Positions 8,666 to 18,912 of a stretch of 64,000 nt of DNA are shown here, piece by piece. The notes beneath the pieces are model-generated. The model worked only from the letters and a program-made list of their open reading frames with translations, did no database searches and was not told where the DNA came from. The position numbers and the translations under genes were made by a program. The DNA is from Pseudomonas sp. L5B5 (lineage in GTDB: Bacteria; Pseudomonadota; Gammaproteobacteria; Pseudomonadales; Pseudomonadaceae): contig NZ_CP084742.1 of the NCBI RefSeq assembly GCF_020520285.1, positions 4,154,001 to 4,218,000 of the forward strand, in the 5' to 3' direction. The first letter of the stretch is position 1, and the number at the start of each line of letters is the position of its first letter.

Positions 8666-9211
8666 TTGGCCATTCGTACCTACCAGGACCACACGCCGCA
8701 GTTGGGCGAACGGGCCTTTGTCGACCGCTCGGCGGTGGTCATCGGCGACGTCGAAATCGGCGCCGACAGCTCGATCTGGCCCCTGACCGTGATCCGCGGC
8801 GACATGCACCGCATCCGCATTGGCGCGCGCACCAGCGTGCAGGACGCCAGCGTGCTGCACATCACCCACGCCGGCCCGTTCAACCCCGACGGATTCCCGC
8901 TGCTGATCGGCGATGACGTGACCATCGCCCACAAGGTCATGCTCCACGGTTGCAGCATCGGCAGCCGGGTATTGGTCGGCATGGGCAGCATCGTCATGGA
9001 CGGCGCGGTGGTAGAGGACGACGTGATAGTCGGTGCCGGCAGCCTGGTGCCACCAGGCAAGCGCCTGGCCAGCGGCTTTCTCTATGTCGGCAGCCCGGTG
9101 AAGCAGGTGCGGCCACTGACCGACAAGGAGCGCGCGTTCTTCACCTACAGCGCCGGCAACTATGTGAGGCTCAAGGACCAGCATCTGGCCGAAGGCTACG
9201 ACCAGCCCTGA
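8666..9211 (+). CDS. Gamma carbonic anhydrase family protein (YrdA-like)
   Basis: 181 aa. A left-handed beta-helix trimer of hexapeptide repeats with a metal site. The His ligand region is visible as HITHAGPF and IAHKVMLHGC. Bacterial YrdA-like members often have weak or no carbonic anhydrase activity, so the reaction is uncertain. It starts with TTG (AIRTYQDH follows), with GAGAGG 9 bases upstream; there is no ATG near. It is divergent from prlC and followed by a HAD phosphatase after 28 bases, probably in one transcript. Confidence 0.88.
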   Translation: MAIRTYQDHTPQLGERAFVDRSAVVIGDVEIGADSSIWPLTVIRGDMHRIRIGARTSVQDASVLHITHAGPFNPDGFPLLIGDDVTIAHKVMLHGCSIGSRVLVGMGSIVMDGAVVEDDVIVGAGSLVPPGKRLASGFLYVGSPVKQVRPLTDKERAFFTYSAGNYVRLKDQHLAEGYDQP

Positions 9212-9239
9212 TCAACCGTTGCACAGCCCAGGAATTCCC

Positions 9240-9890
9240 ATGCATTACCAAAGCGTATTGTTCGACCTCGACGGCACCCTTACCGACCCCCGCGAAGGCA
9301 TCACCCGCTCGATCCAGTTCGCCCTGGGCAAGCTGGGCATCGACGAGCCGGATCTGAGCAAGCTGGAGCCCTTCATCGGCCCGCCGTTGCTGCAGGCCTT
9401 CATGCAGTTCTATGGCTTCGACGAGGCCCGGGCCTGGGAGGCGGTGAATTTCTATCGCGAGCGCTTCAAGGTCACCGGCCTGTATGAAAACCGCGTCTTC
9501 GATGGCGTCACCCCGCTGCTCGAGACCCTTGGCGGCCAGGGCCGGCAGCTGTACATCGCCACCTCCAAGCCCTGGGTGTTCGCCCGGGAAATCGCTCGCC
9601 ACTTCGATTTCGCCAAGCACTTCAAGGTGATCTACGGCAGCGAGCTGGACGGCACCCGCACCGACAAGGTCGAGCTGATCGCCCATCTGCTGGAACAGGA
9701 ACAGCTCGACCCGGCCAGTACCCTGATGATCGGCGACCGCAAGCACGACCTGATCGGCGCCCGGCGCAACGGCCTGGACGCGGCAGCAGTGGGTTACGGC
9801 TTTGGCAGCCATGAGGAACTGAGCGCCGAGGCACCGGCCTATCACTTCCAGACCCTGGAGCAACTGCACCAGGCGTTCCTGCAGCGCTGA
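9240..9890 (+). CDS. HAD-superfamily hydrolase, phosphoglycolate phosphatase-like
   Basis: 216 aa. HAD subfamily IA phosphatase with motif I FDLDGTLTD near the N-terminus, motif II region YIATSKP, Lys in the middle and motif IV GDRKHDLIGA. The cap domain lies between about residues 15 and 85. Its substrate may be phosphoglycolate or another small phosphate ester. The ATG at 9240 has AGGAA 6 bases upstream and gives the motif I spacing normal for the family; an upstream in-frame ATG at 9219 adds seven residues. Confidence 0.88.
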   Translation: MHYQSVLFDLDGTLTDPREGITRSIQFALGKLGIDEPDLSKLEPFIGPPLLQAFMQFYGFDEARAWEAVNFYRERFKVTGLYENRVFDGVTPLLETLGGQGRQLYIATSKPWVFAREIARHFDFAKHFKVIYGSELDGTRTDKVELIAHLLEQEQLDPASTLMIGDRKHDLIGARRNGLDAAAVGYGFGSHEELSAEAPAYHFQTLEQLHQAFLQR

Positions 9891-9899
9891 GCCGAGCGC

Positions 9900-9949
9900 A
9901 TCGCGGGCCAGCACGCCTACCCCGTAGGAGCGAGGCTTGCCCGCGATAG
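9900..9949. repeat. REP pair left of the RAYT gene
   Basis: A degenerate unit (9900-9920, ATCGCGGGCCAGCACGCCTAC) faces a good unit (9924-9949, GTAGGAGCGAGG...CCGCGAT). The good unit is the exact reverse complement of the one at 10509-10533 across the transposase gene. Confidence 0.88.
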
Positions 9950-10038
9950 TGCCTTTGCGGACACATCCCGCAGCACAGATACACCCCGTCTCTGCCTCCT
10001 TCGATCTAGCCTGGAAACATGATCAAGGAGGATCGACC

Positions 10039-10497
10039 ATGCCTGACAAACCCCACGCCCATCGCCTGCGCATCGGACGCTATTCCCGATCCGGCCACAT
10101 CTATGTCCTCACCTCTGTCACCCGGAACAGAGAACCGCTATTCGACAATTTTCAAGCGGGCCGCCTGGCAGTAGCGGCTTTCAAGCAGGCCGAACAGGAG
10201 CAACTCGTTAGTTCATTGGCCTTTGTCGTCATGCCCGATCATTTTCACTGGTTGATCGAGCTGGACCGCACCACGCTACCCGTGCTGATGGGCAGAACTC
10301 GCTCGCGCATTTCCGTAGCGTTGAATCGTCAGCGGCGGCGCAAAGGGGCAGTGTGGCAACGTGGTTACCATGATCGGGGCATTCGTCGGGAAGAGGATGT
10401 ACAGGCCATTGCACGGTACATCGTGGCCAATCCCTTACGCGCGGGGCTGGTAAAGCGGGTTGGCGACTACGCGCTTTGGGATGCGATCTGGGTTTGA
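10039..10497 (+). CDS. REP-associated tyrosine transposase (RAYT)
   Basis: 152 aa. Single-domain Y1-type HUH nuclease related to IS200/IS605 TnpA, thought to cut and move REP sequences. The HUH motif appears as MPDHFHWLIEL, followed by the conserved WQRGYHDRGIR with the candidate catalytic Tyr, and YIVANPLRAGLV, all hallmarks of this group. The ATG has AAGGAG 8 bases upstream. It is bounded by inverted, near-identical REPs, the usual REPtron arrangement. The frame is intact, so it may still be active. Confidence 0.93.
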   Translation: MPDKPHAHRLRIGRYSRSGHIYVLTSVTRNREPLFDNFQAGRLAVAAFKQAEQEQLVSSLAFVVMPDHFHWLIELDRTTLPVLMGRTRSRISVALNRQRRRKGAVWQRGYHDRGIRREEDVQAIARYIVANPLRAGLVKRVGDYALWDAIWV

Positions 10498-10508
10498 CGA
10501 TTCGGCCT

Positions 10509-10533
10509 CATCGCGGGCAAGCCTCGCTCCTAC
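10509..10533. repeat. REP unit right of the RAYT gene
   Basis: Reads ATCGCGGGCAAG...GCTCCTAC and is the exact inverse of the left REP over 24 bases, so the transposase gene sits within an inverted REP pair. Confidence 0.9.
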
Positions 10534-10561
10534 GAAAGCAAATGTATTCCTTGGGGTTCTG

Positions 10562-11599
10562 CTAGGCGCCAGCCATCAAGGCTTTCAGCGCCGCCTTGCG
10601 CTGTTCGGCAGGCTGGCCACCGAGCTGCTCCACCGCCGCGTAGAACGCCGGCCAGTCGCCGTGCACCGCCTTGAACAACGCAGCGAAGGCCGGCACCCAC
10701 TGGTCATACAGGCCGAAAGGCAACAATCGGGCGTTGTTCAGCGGGGCGTTGATCCAGGCGTCGTAGCGGTTGGAGCCGGCCCACTGGCTGTCCCGCAGCT
10801 GACGATAGTCCTGGCGCATCCGCTCGAACTCCAGGGCCTTGCGCTGGCGCATCTGTTCGGCGGGCAAGGGCAGGGCATAGAGCTGCTCCAGGCGCTTGCG
10901 GGTGTCGAGCACCAGCTGGGTGAACTGGTCGCGCTGACCCAGTTCACCCTCGGTAGCCGGCGGCAACCCGCGATAGCTGCGCCACTGGCGGGTGCCTTCC
11001 TGCTCGACGAAGGTGGCGAAGGACTCGTTGAACTCGGTGTCGTCCTTCACATAGAAGCGCTGGTGGGCCAGCTCATGGAAGATCAGGGTGGCCAGGCGTT
11101 CGTCGCCCCAGTGCAGCATCGAACTGATGATCGGGTCGTCGAACCAGCCCAGGGTCGAGTAGGCCTCCACCCCGCCGATGCTCACGTCCAGGCCCTTTTG
11201 CTGCAACAGCGCCGCCTCGCCCCGGGCCGCTCCCTGGCTGTAGTAGCCGCGGTAGGCCACGCATCCGGCGATGGGGAAACAGTGGGTTTGCGCAGCCAGG
11301 GAAAACTCCGGAGTCGCGAACACATTCCACACCACGTAGGGCCTGCCGATATCGACATACAGCCGATAGCTGCGGTTGTCCGGCAGGTGCAGGTGCGTGC
11401 TGGCGAAGGTCCGCGCCTGCTGCGACTGGGCGAGATGGGCCCGCAGGGTGGGGTCGCGGGAAGGGTCGGCCAGCACTTGGGCCACGGGCGTGCGGGCCCG
11501 TAGCAGCTGCAACTGGCCGCCGGCCAGCTGGCTGTAATAGCCGGCGCTGGAGCAACCGTTGAGCAGCAAAAGCATCAGGGACGGAAACAAAAAGCGCAA
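10562..11599 (-). CDS. Putative aminopeptidase lipoprotein (PF10023-type)
   Basis: About 345 aa. A lipobox (LLLLNGCSS) follows a short hydrophobic segment, so it is predicted to be a lipoprotein. The metallopeptidase motif HELAHQRFY with the downstream NESFATFVE (second Glu) gives a HExxH...E zinc site as in the putative aminopeptidase family. The start is uncertain. The TTG at 11599 gives a short signal peptide, but the frame is open to a TTG at 11641; neither has a strong ribosome site. It is divergent from the next lipoprotein gene. Confidence 0.8.
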   Translation of the reverse strand: MRFLFPSLMLLLLNGCSSAGYYSQLAGGQLQLLRARTPVAQVLADPSRDPTLRAHLAQSQQARTFASTHLHLPDNRSYRLYVDIGRPYVVWNVFATPEFSLAAQTHCFPIAGCVAYRGYYSQGAARGEAALLQQKGLDVSIGGVEAYSTLGWFDDPIISSMLHWGDERLATLIFHELAHQRFYVKDDTEFNESFATFVEQEGTRQWRSYRGLPPATEGELGQRDQFTQLVLDTRKRLEQLYALPLPAEQMRQRKALEFERMRQDYRQLRDSQWAGSNRYDAWINAPLNNARLLPFGLYDQWVPAFAALFKAVHGDWPAFYAAVEQLGGQPAEQRKAALKALMAGA

Positions 11600-11700
11600 A
11601 ACGCGATCAAGTACCCCATGGCTTGGACACGGCCTATTCAAATCGAATCATCCAGAGAGAGTCTGCCCGCAAGACTATCTCGCCTGCCTGGAGTTTCGCC

Positions 11701-12117
11701 ATGCGCGTGTTGCTGCTGACCACCGGACTGCTGGCCCTCAACGGCTGCGCCAGCCTGCCCGATCCCGACCCGGCGCAAGCCTGGATCGACCTCGCCCCTG
11801 CGGGGGAGACCACCCTGCAAGCCGTGGAAGTGGACGCCAAGGGCGCCGCGGACCCGCGCTACTTCCAGGTGCCGCCCGGCACTCACGAGCTGACCCTGCG
11901 TTACCAGTTCGCCGTGGCCCCGGGCAACATCGGCGCCGACGTCGAGGAGCCGCTGTGGCGCGACTGCCAGTTGAACGTGAAATTCGCCGGTTTCAGCGCC
12001 GGCCAGCGCTACCAGGTACGGGCCGGCAACATCGGTTTCCATCCCTGGGCCAGGCTCTACGACGAACAACACACCCTGCTGGGCAAGGCACAACCGGCAG
12101 GCTGCCAGCGCAGTTGA
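11701..12117 (+). CDS. Small lipoprotein, copy 1 of a tandem pair
   Basis: 138 aa. Begins with a lipoprotein signal (LLALNGCASL, lipid on Cys at about residue 16). The remainder is a PEGA-like beta-rich domain: AWIDLAP, YFQVPPGTHEL, then AGQRYQVRAGNIGF and ARLYDE. I do not know a function. It resembles the next gene in order and motifs (AWIDLA, FQV.PGSHEL, FQAGQRYRLEA, ARLYNA), so the two are tandem paralogues. GGAG lies 8 bases before the ATG. Confidence 0.75.
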   Translation: MRVLLLTTGLLALNGCASLPDPDPAQAWIDLAPAGETTLQAVEVDAKGAADPRYFQVPPGTHELTLRYQFAVAPGNIGADVEEPLWRDCQLNVKFAGFSAGQRYQVRAGNIGFHPWARLYDEQHTLLGKAQPAGCQRS

Positions 12118-12161
12118 TCGGCGCTATGCTGGAGCCCCTTCGCTGACCTGGCCCCTTGTTC

Positions 12162-12581
12162 ATGCGCCTGCAACTGCTGCTCCTCGCCCTTGCCACCCTC
12201 ACCGCCTGCAGCACGCCGCTGCCCGGCGTCGACCCGCAACAGGCCTGGATCGACCTGGCCACCCCGGCGCCAGGAGGCCGGCTGCTGATGGCCGAGCGCC
12301 TGGACAACCAGCGCCTGAACGACGGCCGGTTCTTCCAGGTCACCCCCGGCAGCCATGAGCTGATGGTGCGTTTTGACTTCGAGGTGTTCGCCGGTGGCAT
12401 GGGCATGACCACTGACCCGCAGGAGCGTCTGTGCTACCTGAGCCTGCGCTACGACCACTTCCAGGCCGGCCAGCGCTACCGGCTGGAGGCCCGCAACCTG
12501 GGGTTCACGCCCAGCGCCAGGCTGTACAACGCCCAGCGCGAGATCGTCGCCGAAGAACGCATGGTCAACTGCGTACCCTGA
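12162..12581 (+). CDS. Small lipoprotein, copy 2 of a tandem pair
   Basis: 139 aa. Lipobox LTACST follows a hydrophobic signal. It shares block order with the preceding gene (AWIDLA, FFQVTPGSHELMV, AGQRYRLEARNLGF, ARLYNAQ), with a Cys near the C-terminus in both. The function is unknown; both probably sit in the outer membrane and may sense or stabilise the envelope. The ATG at 12162 is used; a TTG two codons earlier is possible. Confidence 0.72.
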   Translation: MRLQLLLLALATLTACSTPLPGVDPQQAWIDLATPAPGGRLLMAERLDNQRLNDGRFFQVTPGSHELMVRFDFEVFAGGMGMTTDPQERLCYLSLRYDHFQAGQRYRLEARNLGFTPSARLYNAQREIVAEERMVNCVP

Positions 12582-12587
12582 TCGGGT

Positions 12588-12821
12588 TCAGCGATCGTTC
12601 TTCTGGTAGATGATCTTCTTGGTGCCGTTCTCGCAGCTGCCCACCACCATGTTGTTGTCGTGGACCTCGTCGTTGGCGACGATTTCCAGGGTGTAGGAGG
12701 GCACGCCCTGGGCCTGGATCTTGGCTTCGATCTCGGCCTTGAGTTCCTCGCAGGGCTTGGGCGCGGCCAGTGCCGATGTGGCCAGCGCACAACTTGCTAC
12801 CGCCAAGGCTAAACGTTTCAT
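12588..12821 (-). CDS. DUF1161 periplasmic protein, copy 1
   Basis: 77 aa with a signal peptide (cleavage about ALA-AP). The mature part has the DUF1161 pattern PCEELKAEIEAKI, then a second conserved Cys in VVGSCENGTKKIIY, so two Cys may form one disulphide. The function is unknown. A paralogue lies 2 kb away on the same strand (14711-14935). Confidence 0.85.
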   Translation of the reverse strand: MKRLALAVASCALATSALAAPKPCEELKAEIEAKIQAQGVPSYTLEIVANDEVHDNNMVVGSCENGTKKIIYQKNDR

Positions 12822-12970
12822 GATTTCAGACTCCCTTGCTGCGGCGCGTGCGAACGCACACTCAAGCCGCAGTCAGGTATTCGACCACATTTTCCACAAC
12901 CCCGTTCTGAACTGCCTCACAGCCGCGGATATCGGCCGTGCCGGCCCCGGGCAGGAGCCGGCGACTGCGG

Positions 12971-13402
12971 TCAACCGACCAGCGTGGCATCCAGGGTGAT
13001 GCTGGCATTGAGCACCTTGGACACCGGGCATCCTTCCTTGGCCTTGCGGCTCAGCTCATCGAACTGCTGCTGGCTGGCCCCCGGGATCCTGGCCTTGAGC
13101 ACCAGGTGCACCGCCGTGATGGCAAAGCCGCCATCGACCTGGTCCAGGGTCACTTCGGCCTGGGTATCGATGCTCTGGGCCTTGAGCCCAGCCTCGCCGA
13201 GGATCATCGAGAACGCCATGGAAAAGCAGCCGGCATGGGCCGCGCCGATCAGCTCTTCAGGATTGGTGCCCTTGCCGCCTTCGAAGCGCGCGGTGAAGCC
13301 GTAGGGCGCATCACGCAGGACGCCGGTTTCGGTGGAAATCGAGCCGATTCCGCTTTTCAGGTCGCCTTCCCAATGGGCTGAAGCCTTTTTCTTGATAGCC
13401 AT
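12971..13402 (-). CDS. osmC: OsmC-family thiol peroxidase
   Basis: 143 aa, full length. Reduces organic hydroperoxides in the cytosol. The two redox Cys are in place in HAGCFSMAFS and KEGCPVSKVL, with the N-terminal Arg region GFTARFEGG. The closest match in length and motif order is OsmC itself rather than Ohr. It is a single gene; the ATG follows AGGAGAGACAG. Confidence 0.9.
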   Translation of the reverse strand: MAIKKKASAHWEGDLKSGIGSISTETGVLRDAPYGFTARFEGGKGTNPEELIGAAHAGCFSMAFSMILGEAGLKAQSIDTQAEVTLDQVDGGFAITAVHLVLKARIPGASQQQFDELSRKAKEGCPVSKVLNASITLDATLVG

Positions 13403-13637
13403 CTGTCTCTCCTCGTAGAAACGGTGCGGACGCGCACCACAATGATTTCCTGCCTCTCAAGGGTTCTGAGGACAGAGGCCACGGCAAAGTTCAGCCGGTT
13501 TGGCCGGCCATTTACCCGACAATTTCACTCAGGCTATTGAAACTCGGGTATATGCCCACATTGCATAGGTCTGACTTACAGATTGCGGCAGGTTTTGCGT
13601 CCGACAAAAGCCTGCACACCCAAGGAGAAGCAGGCTT

Positions 13638-14639
13638 ATGAAACCGCTGTCCGCTGTGAAATTCTCGACCCTCGACCTGGTACCGGTGCGTGAAGACGGT
13701 AGCCCGGCCCAGTCGCTGCACAACTCCCTGGACCTGGCCCGGCATGTGGAGAAGTTCGGCTACACCCGATTCTGGGTTGCCGAGCACCACAACATGGACG
13801 GCATCGCCAGCTCCGCCACGTCGGTGCTGATCGGATACCTGGCCGGTGGCACCTCGTCCATCCGCATCGGTTCCGGCGGGGTCATGCTGCCCAATCACGC
13901 CCCCCTGGTGATCGCCGAACAGTTCGGCACCCTGGAAAGCCTCTACCCCGGGCGCATCGACCTGGGCCTGGGGCGTGCCCCGGGCTCGGACCAGATGACC
14001 GCCCGGGCCCTGCGCCGCGAACGCTCCGGCAGCGCCGACGACTTCCCCGAGGATGTGGCCGAGCTGATGGCCTACCTCGGCCCGCGCTCGCCGGAGCAGC
14101 GGGTGATCGCCATGCCCGGCACCGGCAGCAACGTGCCGGTATGGCTGCTGGGCTCCAGCCTGTTCAGCGCCCAGCTGGCCGGGGAGCGCGGCCTGCCCTA
14201 CGCCTTCGCCTCGCACTTCGCACCGCGCTTCATGCATGAGGCGATCCGCGTGTACCGCAACCACTTCAAGCCCTCGGCAGTACTCGACAAACCCTACGTG
14301 ATGCTCGGCGTGCCGCTGGTGGCCGCCGATACCGACGAGCAGGCCGACTACCTGGCCACTTCGGTGTACCAGCGCATCCTCGCGCTGATGCGCGGCCAGA
14401 GCCTGGTCCAGCGCAAACCGGTCCAGAGCATGGACGGCCTGTGGCTGCCCCACGAGAAGGAAGCGGTCGCCAGTTTCCTGGGCCTGGCAATGGTTGGCAG
14501 CCCGGCGAAGATTCGCGGCAAGCTGGAAGTCCTGATCGAGCAGACCGGTGCCGATGAGCTGATCTTCACCTGCGACCTCTACGAGCATGCCGACCGCCTG
14601 CACTCCTATGAACTGCTGTCGCAGATCATGAAGGGCTGA
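13638..14639 (+). CDS. LLM-class flavin-dependent oxidoreductase (YhbW-like)
   Basis: 333 aa. Bacterial-luciferase-like TIM barrel that uses reduced FMN, often as a monooxygenase; the substrate is unknown. Visible family features are [12 protein letters not shown] at about residues 40-51, [31 protein letters not shown] strands (about 75-100), [10 protein letters not shown], and the C-terminal [12 protein letters not shown]. The ATG follows GGAGAAGCAGGCTT. It ends in a hairpin terminator shared with the converging DUF1161 gene. Confidence 0.87.
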   Translation: MKPLSAVKFSTLDLVPVREDGSPAQSLHNSLDLARHVEKFGYTRFWVAEHHNMDGIASSATSVLIGYLAGGTSSIRIGSGGVMLPNHAPLVIAEQFGTLESLYPGRIDLGLGRAPGSDQMTARALRRERSGSADDFPEDVAELMAYLGPRSPEQRVIAMPGTGSNVPVWLLGSSLFSAQLAGERGLPYAFASHFAPRFMHEAIRVYRNHFKPSAVLDKPYVMLGVPLVAADTDEQADYLATSVYQRILALMRGQSLVQRKPVQSMDGLWLPHEKEAVASFLGLAMVGSPAKIRGKLEVLIEQTGADELIFTCDLYEHADRLHSYELLSQIMKG

Positions 14640-14661
14640 TCCGGCGCCGAGCGCCGGGCAC

Positions 14662-14690
14662 AAAAAAGCCGACGCCTTGCGTCGGCTTGT
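14662..14690. terminator. Bidirectional intrinsic terminator
   Basis: Perfect 10-bp stem (AAGCCGACGC / GCGTCGGCTT) with a 3-base loop, flanked by an A-run on the left and T-rich sequence on the right, between convergent genes. Confidence 0.85.
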
Positions 14691-14710
14691 TCATTGCACG
14701 CTACAAGGGC

Positions 14711-14935
14711 TCAACCGCGCTTGTAGACAATTTCCTTGCTGCCGGCTTCGCAGGAGCCGACCACTTTGCCATCAGCCGCAGCGCCCTTGTCGACCACTTC
14801 CAGCGAGTAGTGAGGGACGCCATTGGCATCGATCTTCGCGGCGATCTCGCTCTTGAGCTCTTCGCATGGCTTGCCGGCGGCAAGGGCAGTTCCCGCAAGA
14901 CTGAACAAAGCAGCAGCTAAAACTAGTTTTTTCAT
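14711..14935 (-). CDS. DUF1161 periplasmic protein, copy 2
   Basis: 74 aa. Signal peptide (cleavage about ALA-AG), then PCEELKSEIAAKIDANGV and VVGSCEAGSKEIVY, the same two-Cys pattern as copy 1. The mature domains align without gaps over most of their length apart from a short loop. Function unknown. Confidence 0.87.
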   Translation of the reverse strand: MKKLVLAAALFSLAGTALAAGKPCEELKSEIAAKIDANGVPHYSLEVVDKGAAADGKVVGSCEAGSKEIVYKRG

Positions 14936-15069
14936 CGGTCACATTCCCTGGTCGGATCAAAAGGGGCGGCGTGAACACCAGCCTGGCAGACGCTGAAGAC
15001 AGTTGTAGCGCTTTGCCATTTCCTATGGCACTCGGCCAGCGCACAAGTTCCAGAGCCTAGCTCAAGCCC

Positions 15070-15285
15070 TCAACTATTGGCAATGCGGAAGCCGACCTTG
15101 AGGGTGACCTGGAAATGGGCCGCCTTGCCGTCCTTGATATGGCCACGGGTTTCAGTCACTTCGAACCATTCCAGATGCTTGATGCTCTTGTGCGCCTCGG
15201 CCAGCGCGTTGTTGATCGCATCTTCGATGCTGTTGGGCGACGAACCCACCAGTTCGACCTTCTTGTAGGTGTGATGATCAGTCAT
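15070..15285 (-). CDS. Dodecin, flavin-binding small protein
   Basis: 71 aa. A beta-alpha-beta-beta protein that forms a hollow dodecamer storing flavin. The family signature is clear: [18 protein letters not shown], then W39 in [11 protein letters not shown] (the flavin-stacking Trp), and [11 protein letters not shown] at the end. A single gene with AGGAGAG about 5 bases before the ATG. Confidence 0.92.
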   Translation of the reverse strand: MTDHHTYKKVELVGSSPNSIEDAINNALAEAHKSIKHLEWFEVTETRGHIKDGKAAHFQVTLKVGFRIANS

Positions 15286-15443
15286 GGCACTCTCCTTTTC
15301 AGTGATGCACTAAAGCCTAGCAGTGATTGCTTCACGTACTTGTGGCGCGTTGTCCCAGGGTGAAGTTCAGATTTTCTGCACTTTCCCAATGCGCCGCAGT
15401 CGGAACCTACACACCTCATCATTACCTAGCAGGAGAGCAACAC

Positions 15444-15770
15444 ATGGCCAATTCGTCGTTACGCAAAGCCTCGCTGGAAAGTATGGAAGCCGAGATCGAG
15501 AGCCTGCTCAAATCCCTGGAAAGCCTCAAGGACGACGCGTCCGAGGAGTCGCGCAAGACCCTCAAGACCCTCAAGAGCAACGCCGAAAGCGCGCTGAAAC
15601 ATTCACGCAGCCTACTCAGCGATGCCTATGAAGAGGTCAAGGTAAAAACCCGCGAAACCGGGATCGCCACCCGCGACTACGCCCAGGAACACCCCTGGAC
15701 CACCGCTGGCGTGGCCGTCGGGGCCATTGGCCTGCTGGCCGCCTATCTGTTGTGCAAGCGCAACGACTGA
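15444..15770 (+). CDS. DUF883 family membrane-anchored protein (ElaB/YqjD-like)
   Basis: 108 aa. The N-terminal 75 residues are charged, amphipathic helix (coiled-coil character). They are followed by QEHPWTTAGVAVGAIGLLAA, a single C-terminal transmembrane segment, and a short basic tail (CKRND). In the ElaB/YqjD family this tail-anchored layout is linked to ribosome association in stationary phase in E. coli; the role here is inferred. AGGAGAGCAACAC precedes the ATG. Confidence 0.85.
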   Translation: MANSSLRKASLESMEAEIESLLKSLESLKDDASEESRKTLKTLKSNAESALKHSRSLLSDAYEEVKVKTRETGIATRDYAQEHPWTTAGVAVGAIGLLAAYLLCKRND

Positions 15771-15792
15771 GCCCTGCTTCCCTTCCTGAAAC

Positions 15793-16686
15793 TCAAGCCG
15801 GCTGGCGCAGTTCGCTTTTCAGCCACTGCGCCAGCTGGCGGGCGCGCCCATCCGCGGCGCGCTTGGGGGACCACAGCGCCAGCTGCCCCGGGGTATCGCA
15901 AAACCCCCAGGGCGCCACCAGCCGACCGGCCTGCAGGTCCTCGACCACCAGCGGTTCCGGGGCGATCGCCACCCCCAACCCGGCCACGGCCGCCTCTAGC
16001 AAGTAATACAAGTGCTCGAACCCCTGTCCGTACTTCAGGCCCTGCGGGGCGATACCGTTGTGCCTGGCCCAGCTGGGCCAGGCCTGGGGTCGCGACGTGG
16101 TATGCAACAGCGGCTCGCTCGCCAGGGCCGCCGCCGGAGCCTGATGCAGCCGCGGATACCCGGCGTAGCGCGGGCTGAGCACCGGGCCGATACGCTCGCA
16201 AGCCAGCTCATGGACCTGCATGTCCGCCGGCCAGGGCGGTTCGGCAAATACCAGCAGGGCATCGAGTCCCGGCCGGCGTGGGTCCAGGTCGCCTTCACCG
16301 GCGGACAGGTGCAGGCGCAGGTCCGGCAGGTCGGCATTCAGGCGCCCCAGGCGCGGAATCAACCAGCGGGCCAGCAGGCTGCCGGAGCAACCCAGGACGA
16401 AAGGTGCATTGGCGTTGCCCTGGGTCAGCTCGGCACAGACGTCGCGCAAGCGTTCGAAGGCCTCGCTGCTGGCGTCCCGCAGGCGGACCCCGGCATCTGT
16501 GAGTTTAAGGCCACGCCCATCCTTGACGAACAGGCTCAGCCCCAGGTGCTCTTCCAGCACCTTCAGCTGCCGGCTGACCGCACCGTGGGTGACATGCAGC
16601 TGCTCGGCCGCCTGGCTGACACTGTTCAGCCGGGCAGTGGCTTCGAACGCCCGCAGGGCATTCAGGGGAGGCAGGTCGCGGCTCAT
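15793..16686 (-). CDS. trpI: LysR-type activator of trpBA
   Basis: 297 aa. The N-terminal winged helix ([20 protein letters not shown], then [17 protein letters not shown]) is followed by a LysR effector-binding domain. It lies divergent from trpBA with 123 bases between starts, the arrangement known in Pseudomonas, where TrpI bound to indole-3-glycerol phosphate activates trpBA. The similarity to GcvA-like LysR proteins is expected for TrpI. Confidence 0.92.
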   Translation of the reverse strand: MSRDLPPLNALRAFEATARLNSVSQAAEQLHVTHGAVSRQLKVLEEHLGLSLFVKDGRGLKLTDAGVRLRDASSEAFERLRDVCAELTQGNANAPFVLGCSGSLLARWLIPRLGRLNADLPDLRLHLSAGEGDLDPRRPGLDALLVFAEPPWPADMQVHELACERIGPVLSPRYAGYPRLHQAPAAALASEPLLHTTSRPQAWPSWARHNGIAPQGLKYGQGFEHLYYLLEAAVAGLGVAIAPEPLVVEDLQAGRLVAPWGFCDTPGQLALWSPKRAADGRARQLAQWLKSELRQPA

Positions 16687-18029
<1,343 letters not shown>

Positions 18030-18030
<1 letters not shown>

Positions 18031-18842
18031 TGAGCCGCCTGCAAACGCGCTTTGCCGAACTCAAGCAGCAGAATCGCGCCGCCCTGGTGACCTTCATCAC
18101 CGCTGGCGACCCGGGCTACGACACCTCGCTGGCGATCCTCAAGGGCCTGCCTGCAGCCGGCGCCGACGTGATCGAGCTGGGCATGCCCTTCACCGATCCC
18201 ATGGCCGACGGCCCGGCGATCCAGCTCGCCAACATCCGTGCCCTGGGGGCCAGGCAGAACCTGGCGAAAACCCTGCAGATGGTCCGCGAATTCCGCCAGG
18301 ACAACAGCGATACACCGCTGGTGCTGATGGGCTACTTCAACCCCATCCATCACTATGGCGTGCCGCGCTTCATCGCCGACGCCAAGGCCGCCGGGGTCGA
18401 TGGCCTGATCGTGGTGGACATCCCACCGGAACATAACAGCGAGCTGTGCGACCCGGCCCAGGCCGCGGGCATCGACTTCATCCGCCTGACCACCCCCACC
18501 ACGGACGACAAGCGCCTGCCGAAGGTGCTCGATGGCAGTTCCGGGTTCGTCTACTACGTGTCGGTGGCCGGGGTGACCGGTGCCGGTGCCGCGACCCTGG
18601 AACATGTGGAGCAAGCGGTGGCACGCCTGCGCCGTCATACCGAGCTGCCCATCAGCATCGGCTTCGGCATCCGCACCCCGGAACAGGCCGCGGCGATCGC
18701 CCGCCTGGCCGACGGCGTGGTAGTGGGTTCGGCGCTGATCGACCATATCGCCAACGCCGAATCCCCGGCCCAGGCGGTGGACGGTGTGCTGAGCCTGTGC
18801 TCGGCGCTGTCCGAAGGCGTGCGCAAGGCGCGCCTCGGCTAA
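18030..18842 (+). CDS. trpA: Tryptophan synthase alpha chain
   Basis: 270 aa TIM barrel that cleaves indole-3-glycerol phosphate to indole and glyceraldehyde 3-phosphate. The catalytic Glu49 (VIELGMPF) and Asp60 (DPMADGP) are both at the standard positions. The phosphate loop GFGIRTPEQ is present near residue 210. It is the last gene of the trpBA operon, followed by a strong terminator. Confidence 0.98.
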
Positions 18843-18859
18843 GGCCCGGCCAGAAGCCA

Positions 18860-18896
18860 AAAAGGGTTCCAGGAGCAGTCCCGGAACCCTTTTTTC
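18860..18896 (+). terminator. trpBA intrinsic terminator
   Basis: Stem GGGTTCC / GGAACCC with a 12-base loop followed by TTTTTT. The A-run on the other side lets it also serve the converging gene at 18913-19239. Confidence 0.88.
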
Positions 18897-18912
18897 ATGG
18901 TTCGCCGACAGC

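Noticed and set aside
13512..14663. 383-codon frame opposite the flavin oxidoreductase gene
   Set aside because: Antisense shadow; no start signal and no recognisable domain.
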